The notes under the pieces: model-generated | The model's database searches: none | What the model was told of the DNA's origin: nothing | What the model saw: only the letters and a program-made list of their open reading frames with translations | Source of the DNA: Nocardioides ochotonae | GTDB lineage: Bacteria > Actinomycetota > Actinomycetes > Propionibacteriales > Nocardioidaceae | NCBI RefSeq assembly: GCF_011420305.2 | Contig: NZ_CP061769.1 | Location: 744,001-808,000 of the forward strand | Reading direction: 5' to 3' | Length of the DNA: 64,000 nucleotides | Translations under genes and position numbers: made by a program | Shown here: one piece after another, positions 16,794 to 25,489 of the stretch | How positions within the stretch are numbered: position 1 is the first letter of the stretch | Layout of the letters: each line of letters opens with the position of its first letter

Positions 16794-18389
16794 ATGCGAG
16801 TACACCTGCACGACCTGCTCGAGGAGCAGGCACGATGCCGACCCGACGCGCCCGCGCTCACCGCCGGCGAGCAGACCCGCAGCTACGGCGAGCTCGCCGC
16901 GACCGTCCGGGAGGCCGCCGCGGGGATGCGTCTCCTCGGCCTCGCACCCGGCGACCGGGTGGCGGTCCTGCTCGACAAGCGCCTGGAGACGGTGGAGTCC
17001 ATCTTCGCCGCGTCGTACGCCGGGGCGGTGTTCGTCCCGGTCAACCCGCTCCTCAAGGCCGAGCAGGTCGCCCACGTGCTCGCCGACTGCGACGTGCGCC
17101 TGCTCGTCACCTCCGCGGCCCGCTGGCGGGCGCTGCGCGGGGCCGCGCACCTGCTGCCGGCACTGGAGCGGGTGGTGTTCGTCGACGACGCGGAGCACGC
17201 GACCGACCCGGGCGACGGCGCGGTGCAGGTGGGCTCCTGGGCAGCGCTGCGCGCCGGCGGCCGCGGGGCCGCGCCCGGAACGGTGGACCCCCGCGCCGGC
17301 GTCGACTCCGACCTCGCCGCGATCCTCTACACCTCCGGCAGCACCGGTCGCCCGAAGGGCGTCGTGCTCAGCCACCGCAACCTCGTGGTCGGGGCCGAGA
17401 GCGTGAGCAGCTACCTCGACAACGGCCCCGACGACGTCATCCTCGCGGCGCTGCCGCTGAGCTTCGACGCGGGGCTGAGCCAGGTCACCACCGCGTTCGC
17501 GGTCGGGGCGCACGTCGTGCTGGTCAATTACCTGCTGCCGCGCGACGTGGTGCGGCTGTGCGCGCGCCACGGCGTGACCGGGCTGACCTGCGTGCCCCCG
17601 CTCTGGATCCAGCTGGCCGGCGTGGAGTGGCCGCCGGAGGCGCGGGGGCTGCGCTACTTCGCCAACACCGGCGGGCGGATGCCGCGCGCGACGCTGACCC
17701 GGCTGCGCGAGCTGTTCCCGCAGGCGCGCCCGTTCCTGATGTACGGCCTCACCGAGGCCTTCCGCTCCACCTACCTCGACCCCGACGAGGTGGACCGGCG
17801 CCCGGACTCGATCGGGCGCGCGGTGCCCGACGCGGAGGTGCTGGTGCTGCGCCCCGACGGCACCCCGGCGGCGCCGGGGGAGGAGGGCGAGCTGGTCCAC
17901 CGCGGCCCGCTGGTCGCCCAGGGCTACTGGAACGACCCGGAGCGCACCGCCGAGCGGTTCCGTCCCGTGCCCGACCCGCACGCCGCGTGGCGGGCGCCGG
18001 AGCGCGCGGTGTGGTCCGGCGACGCGGTGGTCGCCGACGCGGAGGGCTTCCTCTACTTCGTCGGCCGCTCCGACGACATGATCAAGACCTCCGGCTACCG
18101 GGTCAGCCCGAGCGAGGTCGAGGAGGTCGCCCACGACACCGGGCTGGTCGGCGAGGCCGCCGCGCTCGGTGTGGAGGACGACCGGCTCGGGCAGCGGATC
18201 GTGCTGGTCATCAGCCCGCCCGCCGGCACGCCCGACCCCACGGCGTACGACGCGGGGGCGCTGCTCGCCGAGCTGCGCCGTCGCCTTCCGCTCTTCATGG
18301 TGCCCGCGGAGGTGCGCGTCCTCGACGAGCTGCCGCGCTCGCCGAACGGCAAGTTCGACCGTGTGCTGCTGCGCAAGGAGGTCTCCTGA
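16794..18389 (+). CDS. Acyl-CoA ligase-like AMP-forming enzyme (exosortase-A-cluster type)
   Basis: A 531-residue adenylate-forming enzyme. LYTSGSTGRPKGVVLSH is the ATP-binding P-loop, MYGLTEAFRSTYLDP the A5 region, GDAVVADAEGFLYFVGRSD the hinge region, and SPNGKFDR carries the C-terminal catalytic lysine. The start is the ATG at 16794 because AAGGGGGA sits upstream; the GTG at 16764 is less likely. Together with the next two genes it matches the set annotated in PEP-CTERM/exosortase-A polysaccharide loci (AMP ligase, PLP decarboxylase, ACP). It probably activates a carboxylic or amino acid and loads the ACP. The substrate is not predictable here. Confidence 0.85.
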   Translation: MRVHLHDLLEEQARCRPDAPALTAGEQTRSYGELAATVREAAAGMRLLGLAPGDRVAVLLDKRLETVESIFAASYAGAVFVPVNPLLKAEQVAHVLADCDVRLLVTSAARWRALRGAAHLLPALERVVFVDDAEHATDPGDGAVQVGSWAALRAGGRGAAPGTVDPRAGVDSDLAAILYTSGSTGRPKGVVLSHRNLVVGAESVSSYLDNGPDDVILAALPLSFDAGLSQVTTAFAVGAHVVLVNYLLPRDVVRLCARHGVTGLTCVPPLWIQLAGVEWPPEARGLRYFANTGGRMPRATLTRLRELFPQARPFLMYGLTEAFRSTYLDPDEVDRRPDSIGRAVPDAEVLVLRPDGTPAAPGEEGELVHRGPLVAQGYWNDPERTAERFRPVPDPHAAWRAPERAVWSGDAVVADAEGFLYFVGRSDDMIKTSGYRVSPSEVEEVAHDTGLVGEAAALGVEDDRLGQRIVLVISPPAGTPDPTAYDAGALLAELRRRLPLFMVPAEVRVLDELPRSPNGKFDRVLLRKEVS

Positions 18390-19615
18390 TGGACGTCGAG
18401 CACCACCTCGAGCGATTCGGCACCGCCGACGGCCAGCTCTGCGTCGGCGGGGTCCCGCTGGGCCGGCTGACCGCCCGGGTCGGCAGCACGCCGTACTTCG
18501 CCTACGACCGCGACGCGATCACCGCACGGGTGCAGCGGCTGCGCGCGGCACTGGGCGCCGAGGTCGAGCTCGGGTACGCCGTGAAGGCCAACCCGATGCC
18601 GGCCGTCGTGGGCCACCTCGCCGGTCTGGTGGACTGGCTCGACGTGGCCTCGGCGGGGGAGATGCACGTGGCCCTGGACGCCGCCGGGTCGCCTGAGCGC
18701 ACGAGCTTCGCCGGGCCGGGCAAGACCGACGCCGAGCTCGAGCAGGCGGTCGCGGCCGGTGTGCTGGTCGAGCTGGAGTCCGCCGGCGAGGCGGACCGGG
18801 TCGTCGGTGCCGGCGAGCGGGTCGGGCTCCGCCCCCGGGTCGCGGTCCGGGTCAACCCGGACTTCGTGGTCAAGGGCTCCGGCATGCGGATGGGCGGCGG
18901 CCCCCAGCAGTTCGGCGTGGACGTCGAGCAGGTGCCAGGACTGCTGGACCTGCTGGCCGAGCGTGACCTCGCCCTCGAGGGCTTCCACCTCTTCGCCGGC
19001 TCGCAGAACCTGCACGCCGAGATCATCGCCGAGGCCCAGCAGCGCACCGTCGAGCTGCTCCTCGCCCTGGCCGACAAGGCCGCGGGGCCGGTGAGCTACC
19101 TCAACCTCGGCGGCGGCTTCGGGATCCCCTACTTCGACAAGGACCAGCCGCTCGACCTGCCCCGCGTGGGGGAGCAGCTGCGGGTGCTCGTGGAGGAGCG
19201 GGTGCGCCCGGCGCTGCCCGACGCGCACGTCGTCGTGGAGCTCGGCCGGTTCCTGGTGGGGGAGGCGGGGGTCTACGTGACGCGGGTGGTGGACCGGAAG
19301 GTCTCCCGCGGCACCACCTACCTCGTCGTCGACGGCGGCATGCACCACCAGCTCGCCGCCTCCGGCAACTTCGGCCAGGTGATCCGCCGCAACTACCCGC
19401 TCGTCGTCGGCGACCGGCTCGACCAGCAGCGCACCGAGCGCGCCGACGTCGTGGGCTGCCTGTGCACCCCCCTCGACGTGCTCGGCACGGGTGTCGCGGT
19501 GCCGGACGCGCAGGTCGGCGACCTCGTCGTGCTGTTCCAGGCCGGCGCCTACGGCCGCAGCGCGAGCCCGCTGGGCTTCCTGGGCCACCCGGCACCGCCG
19601 GAGATCCTCGTCTGA
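18389..19615 (+). CDS. PLP-dependent decarboxylase, Orn/DAP/Arg fold III (exosortase-A-cluster type)
   Basis: A 408-residue fold-type III PLP enzyme. K66 in LGYAVKANPMP is the Schiff-base lysine. GFHLFAGSQNLHAE contains the His that stacks on the ring, GGGFGIPY is the phosphate loop, ELGRFLVGEAGVYVT the Glu/Arg region, and VVGCLCTPLDVLG the Cys/Asp of the second-subunit active site. Diaminopimelate and ornithine decarboxylases share these features, but this protein resembles the exosortase-A-associated subgroup. The ATG overlaps the ligase stop, so the two are translationally coupled. The substrate could be a free amino acid or one tethered to the ACP; the sequence does not say. Confidence 0.87.
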   Translation: MDVEHHLERFGTADGQLCVGGVPLGRLTARVGSTPYFAYDRDAITARVQRLRAALGAEVELGYAVKANPMPAVVGHLAGLVDWLDVASAGEMHVALDAAGSPERTSFAGPGKTDAELEQAVAAGVLVELESAGEADRVVGAGERVGLRPRVAVRVNPDFVVKGSGMRMGGGPQQFGVDVEQVPGLLDLLAERDLALEGFHLFAGSQNLHAEIIAEAQQRTVELLLALADKAAGPVSYLNLGGGFGIPYFDKDQPLDLPRVGEQLRVLVEERVRPALPDAHVVVELGRFLVGEAGVYVTRVVDRKVSRGTTYLVVDGGMHHQLAASGNFGQVIRRNYPLVVGDRLDQQRTERADVVGCLCTPLDVLGTGVAVPDAQVGDLVVLFQAGAYGRSASPLGFLGHPAPPEILV

Positions 19616-19665
19616 ACCGCCCGCCGCGCCCACCCAGACCCGCACCCCGCCAGCCAGGAGGAACC

Positions 19666-19950
19666 ATGACCGAGACCGCGCCGACCCGCCCGACCGAGAC
19701 CGGTCCCGACACCTTCGTGCAGGTCCGGGCCGTGCTCGCGCGGACCCTCGGCATCGAGGACCGCGAGGAGGCCCTCGGGCCGGACACCGCCCTGCTCGGC
19801 GAGCTCCCCGAGCTCGACTCGCTCGCCGTCGTCGAGCTGGCCAGCGCCCTGGAGGAGCACTTCGACATCGTCATCGACGACGAGGACTTCACCGGCGAGG
19901 TGTTCGAGACCCTCGGCTCGCTGGCCGCGTTCGTCTCCGGGCGCGGGTGA
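19666..19950 (+). CDS. Acyl carrier protein
   Basis: A 94-residue acidic four-helix carrier protein. S52 in LPELDSLAVVELA is the phosphopantetheine attachment site. The helix following it (ELASALEEHFDIVI) and the FETLGSLAAFV C-terminus are standard. About 20 N-terminal residues are Thr/Pro-rich and likely disordered. AGGAGGAA lies 5-12 nt before the ATG. It is the third gene of the ligase-decarboxylase-ACP unit, 50 nt after the decarboxylase. It is not near any fatty-acid or polyketide synthase genes, so a dedicated role in modifying the polysaccharide or a small precursor is likely. Confidence 0.9.
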   Translation: MTETAPTRPTETGPDTFVQVRAVLARTLGIEDREEALGPDTALLGELPELDSLAVVELASALEEHFDIVIDDEDFTGEVFETLGSLAAFVSGRG

Positions 19951-20055
19951 GCGGAGCCACCACCGGCACCTACCCGGAATTGGATACGGAGGGTTCGCAA
20001 CGGCGGGGGAATGAGCAAGGGTTGCTCGTCGGACCTCAACGGAAGGGCCACTGTC

Positions 20056-20994
20056 GTGTCTCCGTCTCCCCGCCGAAACTGCCTGCCCCTGGCGATCGCC
20101 GGTCTGCTCGCCGCGTCGATCCTGGCGCCGGCGTCCGTCGCGAACGCCGAACCCATCCCGGAGCCCGTGGCGGAGCTGTCCTCGGCCGCCCCAGCGCCGA
20201 GGGCCGCGGCAGGTGAGTTCCCCACCAGGCGTACGACGGGTGTGCCTCGTGGGTGGAAGCCGGATCGGATCGTGCGCGGCGACCTGCGCGTCACCGAGAG
20301 CGGGGCGCAGATCAGCGACGTGCGCATCATTCGCGGCGACCTGCTCATCGATGCCCCCGACGTGACCGTCCGTCGGGTCGAGGTCCGGGGCGGGCGTATC
20401 GAGAACTTCACGGGTGCGACCTGTCAGACCGGTCTGCGCATCATCGACACGACGGTGCGACGGGCCCGTGGCCAGCAGACCTCCGGTGACCGGCCGGTGA
20501 TCGGCACCGGCGGCTACGTCGCGGACGGAGTGAAGATCGTCGGTCTCGCGGAGGGGTTCCGCGTCGGTGGGAAGGACGACTGCGGGGGTGTCGAGATCCG
20601 CCGCTCGTTCGTCCGCGTGGTGTCGCCGGACATCTGCGGCGACTGGCACGGCGACGCGCTCCAGGGCTACGACGGCGGGCGGCTCGTGCTGCGCGACAGC
20701 GTGCTGAAGCTGGTGGAGCGTCGCGGCTGCGGGGGCACGGCCCCGTTCTTCTACCCCGCCGGCCAGGGCAACACCTCGGTCGACATCGACGGCCTGGTCG
20801 TGTCCGGCGGGGGGTACGCCTTCCGCCTCGGCCAACCCGGATCCGTACGCCGTCTCCACGTCGTCCCCGATGCCAGTGCGTACGGGCCGATCGAGGTCGC
20901 GTGCTCGGCGCTGAGCGTCTGGGAGGCGTCGATCGCGTCCCTGGGACCCACCGGACAACCGCGTCCGAGGGCTGCGCTGCGCTGCCGGGACTGA
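20056..20994 (+). CDS. Secreted protein with parallel beta-helix-like repeats
   Basis: I chose the GTG at 20056 (312 residues) because GGAAGGG lies 9 nt upstream and it gives a clean signal peptide: basic start SPSPRRN, hydrophobic core LAIAGLLAASILAPASV, cleavage after ANA. The ATG at 20011 would add 15 residues. The mature part has successive short strands (GDLRVTESGAQISDVRII, GDLLIDAPDVTVRRVEV) of the right-handed beta-helix type found in pectate-lyase-like and surface proteins, with HGDALQGYDGG in the middle. Four to six Cys may form disulfides. The family is not one I can name. Within this cluster it could bind or cleave the exopolysaccharide, which is inference. Confidence 0.7.
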   Translation: MSPSPRRNCLPLAIAGLLAASILAPASVANAEPIPEPVAELSSAAPAPRAAAGEFPTRRTTGVPRGWKPDRIVRGDLRVTESGAQISDVRIIRGDLLIDAPDVTVRRVEVRGGRIENFTGATCQTGLRIIDTTVRRARGQQTSGDRPVIGTGGYVADGVKIVGLAEGFRVGGKDDCGGVEIRRSFVRVVSPDICGDWHGDALQGYDGGRLVLRDSVLKLVERRGCGGTAPFFYPAGQGNTSVDIDGLVVSGGGYAFRLGQPGSVRRLHVVPDASAYGPIEVACSALSVWEASIASLGPTGQPRPRAALRCRD

Positions 20995-21074
20995 CCTCCG
21001 TGCGTCCGCGACGACCGACCCGGTGGGCGGCCGCAACGGGTCGGCCAGACGTCCCCGGAGGGGTGCTCATCACT

Positions 21075-21127
21075 ATTGGTGAAGTGGCACTTCTTCGTCG
21101 GAGGGCCCACGTCGGGCTCGTGAGATT
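21075..21127 (+). promoter_or_regulatory. Candidate promoter with ATTGG/CTTCGTC upstream element
   Basis: ATTGG (21075-21079) is followed by CTTCGTCG at +18 and by a -10-like GAGATT (21122-21127), which ends 6 nt before the ATG at 21134. Spacing is the same, within 2 nt, as upstream of the gene at 15854. The 139 bp between 20995 and 21133 otherwise shows no gene. Confidence 0.4.
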
Positions 21128-21133
21128 GGAGGT

Positions 21134-22441
21134 ATGCCCGCCGTCGCGCATGTCCTCGTCATCGTGCAGAACCTGCCGGTCCCCCTGGACCGTCGGGTCT
21201 GGCTGGAGTGCCAGGCCCTGCGGTCCGCCGGGTACGACGTCAGCGTCATCTGTCCGAAGGGCCCGGGGGATCCACGGCTGGAGATCATCGACGGCGTCCG
21301 CATCCACAAGTACCGCCCCGCGCCCGCGGCCGCGGGCGCGCTCGGCTACCTGGTGGAGTTCGTCTACTCCTGGCTGCGCACGACCTGGCTGAGCCGGCGG
21401 GTCTGGCGGCGCCAGCCCTTCGACGTGCTCCAGGCCTGCAACCCTCCCGACACCTACTGGGCCCTCGCGCGGTACTGGAAGCGGCGCGGCGTCCGTTTCG
21501 TCTACGACCAGCACGACCTCAACCCCGAGCTGTTCCTGTCCCGCTTCGGCGAGCCCACCGGCCTGGCCGGCCGGGCGCAGCTGGCCGGGCTGCGCTGGCT
21601 GGAGCGGATGACCTACCGCACCGCCGACCACGTCATCTCCACCAACACCTCCTACCGCGACATCGCCTTCGCCCGCGGCGGGCTCGGCCCCGACGAGGTG
21701 ACGGTGGTGCGCAGCGGCCCGGACACCGAGGCGATGCGCCCGGTCCTCCCGGCCACCGACGTGCTGCCCGCGCGGCGCCACTCGCTGGTCTACCTGGGGA
21801 TCATGGGCCCGCAGGACGGCGTCGACCTGGTGCTCGACGTCGTCGACGAGCTGGTGCGGGCGCGGGGACGCCAGGACGTGTGCGCGACCCTGCTCGGCTT
21901 CGGCGACTGCTACGAGGACCTGGTGCGCCGCAGCCACGAGCTCGGCCTGGACGACGTCGTGACCTTCACCGGCCGGGCCGGACCGGAGATGATCGCCGAG
22001 CACCTCAGTGCCGCGACGCTCGGCGTCTGCCCCGACCTGAAGACGCCGCTCAACGACGTCTCCACGATGAACAAGACCATGGAGTACATGGCCTACGCGT
22101 TGCCGTCGGTGGCCTTCGACCTCGTCGAGACCCGGGTGTCCGGCCAGGACAGCTGCCTCTACGTCCCCTCGGGCGACGTGTCCGCGTTCGCCGACGCCGT
22201 CGAGCTGATCCTCGACGACCCCGAGCGCCGCGAGGCGATGTCGCTGCGCGCCCGCGAGCGGGTCCGCGAGGTCCTCGACTGGCGCCCGCAGCGCGCGGCG
22301 TACCTCTCGGTGTTCGACCGTTTGGTCGGCCGTGACCCGTCCGACCCGGCGTACGTGCCGGACACCCCCGACGAGCTGGGCCGCTTCGTGCGCGGCCGCG
22401 GCCCGCACCCGACCCCTCGGCGCCAGCCGCTGGGCGCATGA
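21134..22441 (+). CDS. Family 4 glycosyltransferase (GT-B)
   Basis: A 435-residue GT-B glycosyltransferase. The N-terminal domain begins LVIVQNLPVPLDRRVWLECQ and contains CPKGPGDPRLEIIDGVRI. VYDQHDLNPELFLSRFG, HVISTNTSYRDIAF, VVRSGPDTEAM and LVYLGIMGPQDGVD mark the linker and second Rossmann fold. The donor-binding helix is MNKTMEYMAYALPSVAFDL, with the family E-x7-E motif degenerate (only the first Glu, in MEYMAY, is clear). Similar proteins occur in capsule and exopolysaccharide clusters of actinobacteria. It begins a third transcription unit with the dehydrogenase and methyltransferase genes. The start is uncertain by a few codons since GGAGGT abuts the ATG. Confidence 0.85.
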   Translation: MPAVAHVLVIVQNLPVPLDRRVWLECQALRSAGYDVSVICPKGPGDPRLEIIDGVRIHKYRPAPAAAGALGYLVEFVYSWLRTTWLSRRVWRRQPFDVLQACNPPDTYWALARYWKRRGVRFVYDQHDLNPELFLSRFGEPTGLAGRAQLAGLRWLERMTYRTADHVISTNTSYRDIAFARGGLGPDEVTVVRSGPDTEAMRPVLPATDVLPARRHSLVYLGIMGPQDGVDLVLDVVDELVRARGRQDVCATLLGFGDCYEDLVRRSHELGLDDVVTFTGRAGPEMIAEHLSAATLGVCPDLKTPLNDVSTMNKTMEYMAYALPSVAFDLVETRVSGQDSCLYVPSGDVSAFADAVELILDDPERREAMSLRARERVREVLDWRPQRAAYLSVFDRLVGRDPSDPAYVPDTPDELGRFVRGRGPHPTPRRQPLGA

Positions 22442-22451
22442 GGAGGAACTG

Positions 22452-23780
22452 ATGCACATCTCGGTGATCGGCTGCGGCTACCTCGGCGCGGTCCACGCCG
22501 CCGGCCTGGCGGCGTTCGGGCACGACGTCGTCGGCATCGACGTGGACGCCGACAAGGTGGCCCGGCTGGCCGCCGGGCAGGCACCCTTCTTCGAGCCCGG
22601 TCTGGCCGACCTGCTCGCCGCCGCGACCGGCTCGCTGCGCTTCACCACCGACCTGGAGGCCGCGGCCGGCTGCACGGTGCACTTCGTCTGCGTCGGCACC
22701 CCGCAGCTGCCCGGCGAGAACGCCGCCGACGTCAGCCACGTCGAGGCCGCCGTGGAGATGCTGGTGCCGTACCTGCGCCCCGGCGACGTGGTCGTCGGCA
22801 AGTCCACCGTCCCGGTCGGCACCGCCGAGGCGCTGCTGGCCGAGCTCCGCGGCGCCTGCCCCGGCGTGACGCTCGTGTGGAACCCCGAGTTCCTGCGCGA
22901 GGGCCACGCCGTCCAGGACACCCTGCACCCGGACCGGCTGGTGGTCGGCCTGGCCGAGGACGGCGACGCCGACCACGCCCGGGCCGTGCTGCGCGAGGTC
23001 TACGCCCGCCCGATCGCCGGGGGCGTCCCCGTCATCGAGACCGACCTGGCGACCGCGCAGCTGGTCAAGGCCGCCGCGAACTCCTTCCTGGCCACCAAGA
23101 TCTCCTTCATCAACGCGATGGCGGAGGTCTGCGAGGCCTCCGGCGGCGACGTCGTGCAGCTCGCCGCGGCGATCGGTCACGACGCGCGGATCGGTCAGCA
23201 GTTCCTGCGTGCGGGGCTCGGCTTCGGCGGCGGCTGCCTGCCCAAGGACATCCGCGCGTTCATGGCCCGCGCGGGCGAGCTCGGCGCCGACCAGGCGCTG
23301 GCGTTCCTGCGCGAGGTGGACGCGATCAACCTGCGCCGCCGGGTGCGCATGGTCGACCTGGCCCGGGCCGAGTGCCACGGCTCGATCGTGGGTCGCCGGA
23401 TCGCGATCCTGGGCGCGGCCTTCAAGCCCGACAGCGACGACGTCCGCGACTCCCCGGCCCTCAGCGTCGCCGCCCAGATGTCGCTGCAGGGCGCCGAGGT
23501 CGTGGTCACCGACCCGCAGGCCATCGACAACGCGCGCCGCCGCTGGCCGGACCTGAAGTACGCCTTCACGGCCGAGGAGGCCGCGACCGGGGCCGACCTG
23601 GTGCTGCTGCTGACGGAGTGGCGCGAGTACGTCGACCTCGACCCCCACGAGCTGGGCGCCCTCGTGCAGCGGCGGCGGGTGCTGGACGGGCGCAACGCCC
23701 TCGACCCGGCGCGCTGGCGGGCCGCCGGCTGGACCTATCGCGCGCTCGGCCGACCGCTCACCGAGGCCCGGTCGTCCTGA
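22452..23780 (+). CDS. UDP-glucose/GDP-mannose 6-dehydrogenase family protein
   Basis: A 442-residue NAD-dependent enzyme oxidising a nucleotide sugar C6 alcohol to the uronic acid in two steps. ISVIGCGYLGAVHAAGLAAF is the Rossmann loop. C262 in GGGCLPKDIRAF is the catalytic thiohemiacetal Cys. KAAANSFLATKISFINAMAE holds the catalytic Lys and Asn. The C-terminal NAD domain includes ILGAAFKPDSDDVRDSP. AGGAGGAA overlaps the end of the preceding gene just upstream of the ATG. The product is likely a UDP-uronic acid for the polymer, or the entry point for the Gfo/Idh-aminotransferase branch. Which sugar it uses is not visible. Confidence 0.9.
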   Translation: MHISVIGCGYLGAVHAAGLAAFGHDVVGIDVDADKVARLAAGQAPFFEPGLADLLAAATGSLRFTTDLEAAAGCTVHFVCVGTPQLPGENAADVSHVEAAVEMLVPYLRPGDVVVGKSTVPVGTAEALLAELRGACPGVTLVWNPEFLREGHAVQDTLHPDRLVVGLAEDGDADHARAVLREVYARPIAGGVPVIETDLATAQLVKAAANSFLATKISFINAMAEVCEASGGDVVQLAAAIGHDARIGQQFLRAGLGFGGGCLPKDIRAFMARAGELGADQALAFLREVDAINLRRRVRMVDLARAECHGSIVGRRIAILGAAFKPDSDDVRDSPALSVAAQMSLQGAEVVVTDPQAIDNARRRWPDLKYAFTAEEAATGADLVLLLTEWREYVDLDPHELGALVQRRRVLDGRNALDPARWRAAGWTYRALGRPLTEARSS

Positions 23781-24457
23781 TGGCGACCACGACGGGGGCC
23801 TCCCGGCTGCGCGAGCTCATGGTGGACTCGCCCACCTCGGTGGGGGCGCGGCGCCGGGCCCAGCGCTGGGAGCTCTTCCAGCAGCTCTTCCCCTCCCTCG
23901 ACCAGATGCGCGTGCTCGACCTCGGCGGCACCACGGAGGCCTGGCACCGCGCGCCGGTGCGACCGGCCGAGGTGGTCGTGCTCAACCTCCGCGAGCCCGG
24001 CGAGACCTCCGAGCCGTGGCTGCACCCGGTGCTGGGCGACGCCTGCACGGCGCGGGAGGTGCTCGCCGCGGCCGGCGCCCCCACGGCGTACGACCTGGTG
24101 TTCTCCAACTCCCTGATCGAGCACGTCGGCGGGCACGCCCAGCGCGCCGCCCTCGCCGCCGAGGTGCACGCGCTGGCCCCGCGACACTGGGTGCAGACGC
24201 CGAACCGCTACTTCCCGGTCGAGCCGCACTGGCTCTGCCCGGGCCTGCAGTTCCTGCCCCTCGGCGCCCGCGCACGGGTCGCGGCGGTGTGGCCGCTCGC
24301 CCACAGCCGCCCCGACACCCGTGCGGACGCGTTCGCCGAGGTGCAGTGGACCGAGCTCATCGGTCGCGCCGAGATGCGCGCCTACTTCCCGCGCTCCGAG
24401 CTCCACCACGAGCGGATGGCCGGCCTCACCAAGTCGCTGATCGCCGTCGCCCGCTGA
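23780..24457 (+). CDS. Class I SAM-dependent methyltransferase
   Basis: A 225-residue protein. VLDLGGTTEAW is motif I of the SAM-binding fold, VVVLNLREPGE the motif II strand, and YDLVFSNSLIEHVG the motif IV/post-I region typical of Methyltransf_11 enzymes. Its ATG overlaps the dehydrogenase stop. In this context a sugar or uronate O-methylation is plausible, but the acceptor is not known. It ends the exopolysaccharide region and converges with the beta-propeller gene at 24479. Confidence 0.8.
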   Translation: MATTTGASRLRELMVDSPTSVGARRRAQRWELFQQLFPSLDQMRVLDLGGTTEAWHRAPVRPAEVVVLNLREPGETSEPWLHPVLGDACTAREVLAAAGAPTAYDLVFSNSLIEHVGGHAQRAALAAEVHALAPRHWVQTPNRYFPVEPHWLCPGLQFLPLGARARVAAVWPLAHSRPDTRADAFAEVQWTELIGRAEMRAYFPRSELHHERMAGLTKSLIAVAR

Positions 24458-24461
24458 CCCT

Positions 24462-24476
24462 CCGCCGAGTCGGCGG
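24462..24476. terminator. Short hairpin between convergent genes
   Basis: CCGCCGA and TCGGCGG pair around a single G, between two convergent stops 21 nt apart. There is no T-run, so intrinsic termination is only a possibility. Confidence 0.35.
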
Positions 24477-24478
24477 GC

Positions 24479-25489
24479 TCAGCGGACCACGGCGGGCGAC
24501 CAGGCCTGCTCGATCAGCAGCCGGGGCTCGGCCGTGGCCGTGGTGTCCAGCGCCCAGACGTCGGTGACGCCGGGCTCCTCGGTGCGGGGCAGCCCGTAGA
24601 GGATCGTGTCCTCGTCGAGCCACGCCGCCTGGTCGTCGACGCCTGCCGCCTCACCGGCCAGCACCGTCTCGGTGCCGGTGGCCAGGTCGAGCACCGCGAA
24701 CGACCAGTGTGTCCCCGCCTCCGGGCCGTCGACCTTGTAGGCCAGCCGGGTGCCGTCGGGGGAGAGCGAGGGGCACTCGGCGTTCTCGCGGAGCCCGGTG
24801 AGCGTGCGCGCCTCGAGGTCGCCGCGCACGAGGTAGGTGCGACCGCCGGTCGCCGCGGTGGCGTAGAAGGTCCGGTCGTCGAGGAAGGTCACCCCCCACA
24901 GGTTGCGGTCGGCGGGCCGCACCTCCTCGCCGTCGAGGATCAGGGCGAACCGCTCGAGGTTGCCGCGCCCCTCGCCGCCGACGTCACGGATCTCGGTCGC
25001 GGTGGAGAAGCCGGTCTGCATGTAGGAGTGCCCGCTGACGAACGTCGTGGTCGCCACCAGGTCGGCATCGGGGGAGAGGCGGGTGCGGCTCGGGATCCCC
25101 GGCAGCGAGACGCGATGCTGCTCGGTGAGGTCGGCGTCGAGCTCGCGCAGCTCGTAGCGGGTCACCACGCCGCGCAGCGTGTGCAGGCACGACACGGTGC
25201 CGCCCACCGCGTCCACCCGGTCGCAGGCCACGTCGCTGATCACCCGCTCGCCGCCCGGCTCCGCGAGCGGTACGCCGGCGACCAGGCCGAAGCGGCTGTC
25301 GGTCCCGGTGTGGCGGAACAGGATCCGCGGGCCGTCCGGCAGCCCCGCCCGCCCCGCGACCGGTACGCCGGGGGGCGCGTCGTGCCGGTCGCGGTAGCGC
25401 TCGGCGTCGCGCAGGGCGAACACCGTGGTGGCCGCGGCGACGAGCACCAGGAGCGCGACGAAGACCCCCACCCGCAGCCGGCGGCTCAC
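24479..25489 (-). CDS. Membrane-anchored TolB-like beta-propeller protein
   Basis: A 336-residue protein with one N-terminal membrane helix (VGVFVALLVLVAAATTVFAL) and an extracytoplasmic domain of WD40/TolB-like blades: RTRLSPDADLVATTTFV, CPSLSPDGTRLAYKV, WSFAVLDLATGTETVL, AAWLDEDTILYGL. These LSPDG-type repeats are typical of TolB/DPP-IV-like propellers; no catalytic triad is seen. The GTG start overlaps the stop of the MFS gene upstream (GTGA). It is last in a three-gene operon. The function is unknown; a sensory or substrate-binding role for the transporter is one guess. Confidence 0.72.
   Translation of the reverse strand: MSRRLRVGVFVALLVLVAAATTVFALRDAERYRDRHDAPPGVPVAGRAGLPDGPRILFRHTGTDSRFGLVAGVPLAEPGGERVISDVACDRVDAVGGTVSCLHTLRGVVTRYELRELDADLTEQHRVSLPGIPSRTRLSPDADLVATTTFVSGHSYMQTGFSTATEIRDVGGEGRGNLERFALILDGEEVRPADRNLWGVTFLDDRTFYATAATGGRTYLVRGDLEARTLTGLRENAECPSLSPDGTRLAYKVDGPEAGTHWSFAVLDLATGTETVLAGEAAGVDDQAAWLDEDTILYGLPRTEEPGVTDVWALDTTATAEPRLLIEQAWSPAVVR

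Noticed and set aside
1..24457. Exosortase, PEP-CTERM protein or initiating phosphoglycosyltransferase within the polysaccharide locus
   Set aside because: Looked for multi-helix exosortase Cys/Arg/His motifs, PEP tails and WbaP/WecA-type proteins; none is present in the window.
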